Shown here in pieces: positions 5,688 to 6,395 of a DNA stretch of 6,395 nucleotides. Source of the DNA: an uncultured Ruminococcus sp. (GTDB lineage: Bacteria; Bacillota; Clostridia; Oscillospirales; Ruminococcaceae); the NCBI GenBank assembly GCA_905199285.1, contig CAJKFZ010000148.1, positions 1 through 6,395 of the forward strand, in the 5' to 3' direction. Below the pieces are notes generated by a model. The model was given only the letters and a program-made list of their open reading frames with translations. It ran no database searches and had not been told where the DNA came from. Made by a program: the position numbers and the translations under genes. The first letter of the stretch is position 1. Each line of letters opens with the position of its first letter.

Positions 5688-5722
5688 AAAAGACCGTATC
5701 GTTTGGATACGGCTTTTTCTTT
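5688..5722 (+). terminator. Second, strong terminator after the serpin gene
   Basis: CCGTATC (5694-5700) and GATACGG (5706-5712) close a GTTTG loop. AAAAG and CTTTT extend the stem past one bulged A, and the T-rich tail CTTTTTCTTT follows. This insulates the sigma operon from the serpin transcript. Confidence 0.85.
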
Positions 5723-5748
5723 ACAATTTGATTTAAATATGGTATAAT
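5720..5748 (+). promoter_or_regulatory. Sigma-A-type promoter of the sigma factor operon
   Basis: TTTACA (5720-5725), 17 bases, then a perfect TATAAT (5743-5748) preceded by TGG, an extended -10. Its -35 box begins within the T-tail of the preceding terminator. Transcription would start near 5755, giving a leader of about 78 bases that contains the second, shared promoter element. Confidence 0.8.
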
Positions 5749-5765
5749 TAAAATGTTCATATAAA

Positions 5766-5809
5766 ATTTACATTTTTATCCGCACATGAGATTCAGTTGT
5801 TCCGTTAAA
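5766..5809 (+). promoter_or_regulatory. Candidate autoregulatory promoter of the sigma operon, shared with the serpin gene
   Basis: ATTTACA (5766-5772), TCCGCACAT (5779-5787), 15 unconserved bases, CGTTAAA (5803-5809), spaced exactly as at 3216-3259. If CGTTAA is the -10, transcription starts near 5815, just before the ribosome binding site AAGGGAGG (5817-5824), a very short but workable leader. ECF sigma genes commonly transcribe themselves from such a second promoter. Alternatively it is a binding site of another shared regulator. Confidence 0.55.
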
Positions 5810-5832
5810 AATGTTGAAGGGAGGTTTTTTGT

Positions 5833-6294
5833 GTGTCATTTGATATAAGCGATCAATACGATAAAATATATCGGTATTGTTATCTGCGTGTGAAAAAACG
5901 TGAAATCGCAGAGGATATTACACAAGAAACCTTCCTGCGTTATCTTGAACATCCGCAATACCATAATATAGATAAAACTTTACAGCTTTTATATACGATA
6001 GCAGGAAATCTTTGTGCTGATGAATTCAGAAAACGTCCTTCCTCGGAAATTTCTGAAGATACAGTTTCTGATGAAAATTTAGAAGAAAATGTTCTTACCA
6101 ATTTATCTCTTCATCAGGCTCTTAACCAACTTCCGGATGAGGAAAGGGAGATAATTCTGCTGAGATATGTAAACGATGTTCCTATAAACGTTATAAGCGG
6201 TATTTATAATATTTCCCGATTTGCAGTAAACAGAAAAATAAAAAAGATTCTCGCAGCTTTACATAATGAACTCGGAAAGGAGGAGCTGCAATGA
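5833..6294 (+). CDS. ECF-type RNA polymerase sigma factor (sigma-70 family)
   Basis: This small sigma factor directs RNA polymerase to a dedicated promoter set. At 153 residues it has only the two essential domains. Region 2 spans about residues 9-68 (IYRYCYLRVKKREIAEDITQ, with the family-typical AED-x-x-QETFLRY core), and region 4 spans about 92-147 (LPDEEREIILLRYVND, then a helix-turn-helix at about 117-137). The linker between them is acidic. The start is GTG at 5833, eight bases after AAGGGAGG. The stop overlaps the next ATG (ATGA), so the two are translationally coupled, as usual for a sigma and its anti-sigma. It is preceded by a sigma-A-type promoter and by an element shared with the serpin gene. 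I cannot assign an ECF subgroup from sequence alone. Confidence 0.92.
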   Translation: MSFDISDQYDKIYRYCYLRVKKREIAEDITQETFLRYLEHPQYHNIDKTLQLLYTIAGNLCADEFRKRPSSEISEDTVSDENLEENVLTNLSLHQALNQLPDEEREIILLRYVNDVPINVISGIYNISRFAVNRKIKKILAALHNELGKEELQ

Positions 6295-6395
6295 AAAAAT
6301 CTGAAATACAGGCTTTAAAAGAAGCCTTTAATATTCCTGAACCCGAAAATAAAAATGATTTTATTAGGATTTATGAGGCAAGTTTTAAAAAAAAT
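6291..6395 (+). CDS. Putative anti-sigma or sigma-partner protein (3' partial)
   Basis: The first 35 codons of a gene start at ATG 6291, overlapping the sigma stop by four bases, with AAGGAGG seven bases upstream. The visible N terminus (MKKSEIQALKEAFNIPEPEN onward) is charged, has no signal peptide or membrane helix yet, and matches no domain I can name. Similar proteins with an AFNIPEPE-like start follow ECF sigma genes in clostridia, as far as I recall. Many are membrane anti-sigma factors with the transmembrane helix further in. The role is inferred from the ATGA coupling; the decisive part lies beyond the window. Confidence 0.65.
   Translation, partial: MKKSEIQALKEAFNIPEPENKNDFIRIYEASFKKN

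Overview
The window reads as a piece of a low-GC, anaerobic gut or rumen Firmicute of the Ruminococcus / Eubacterium siraeum type (Oscillospiraceae). This rests on AT-rich DNA with purine-rich Shine-Dalgarno sites, a type I dockerin, BspA-type leucine-rich repeats, a secreted serpin, and an AraC regulator with a degenerate GGDEF domain. The species is an inference; no marker gene is present.

Left part (1-815, + strand): the 3' portion of a transcriptional regulator. The reading frame is open back to the window edge, so the TTG at 78 is not its start. The visible protein is a degenerate GGDEF-like domain followed by an AraC helix-turn-helix pair. A perfect 17-bp inverted repeat (838-887) separates it from the convergent genes to the right.

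Middle part (910-3066, all - strand): four genes. A ferritin-like four-helix protein and an Hsp20 small heat-shock protein each end in their own hairpin terminator. Then comes a MerR regulator of the AdhR/NmlR type, whose promoter has the diagnostic 19-bp spacer filled by an 18-bp operator. Last is a DUF1893 protein, probably cotranscribed with merR, with a possible 36-codon small ORF between them. The set looks like stress and redox housekeeping.

Right part (3067-6395, + strand): a 739-residue secreted protein with the order signal peptide, leucine-rich repeats, dockerin, complete serpin. It is followed by two terminators and then by an ECF-type sigma factor gene that overlaps (ATGA) a partial gene, probably its anti-sigma or regulatory partner.

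The most interesting observation joins these two units. Upstream of both the serpin gene (3216-3259) and the sigma gene (5766-5809) lies the same gapless 44-bp bipartite element: ATTTACA, a T-rich stretch and TCCGCACAT, then 15 unconserved bases, then CGTTAAA. Conserved ends around a non-conserved spacer are what a shared promoter would look like. I propose that the sigma factor transcribes its own operon and the cellulosome-type serpin. The serpin leader can also form an 18-bp hairpin just before its ribosome binding site.
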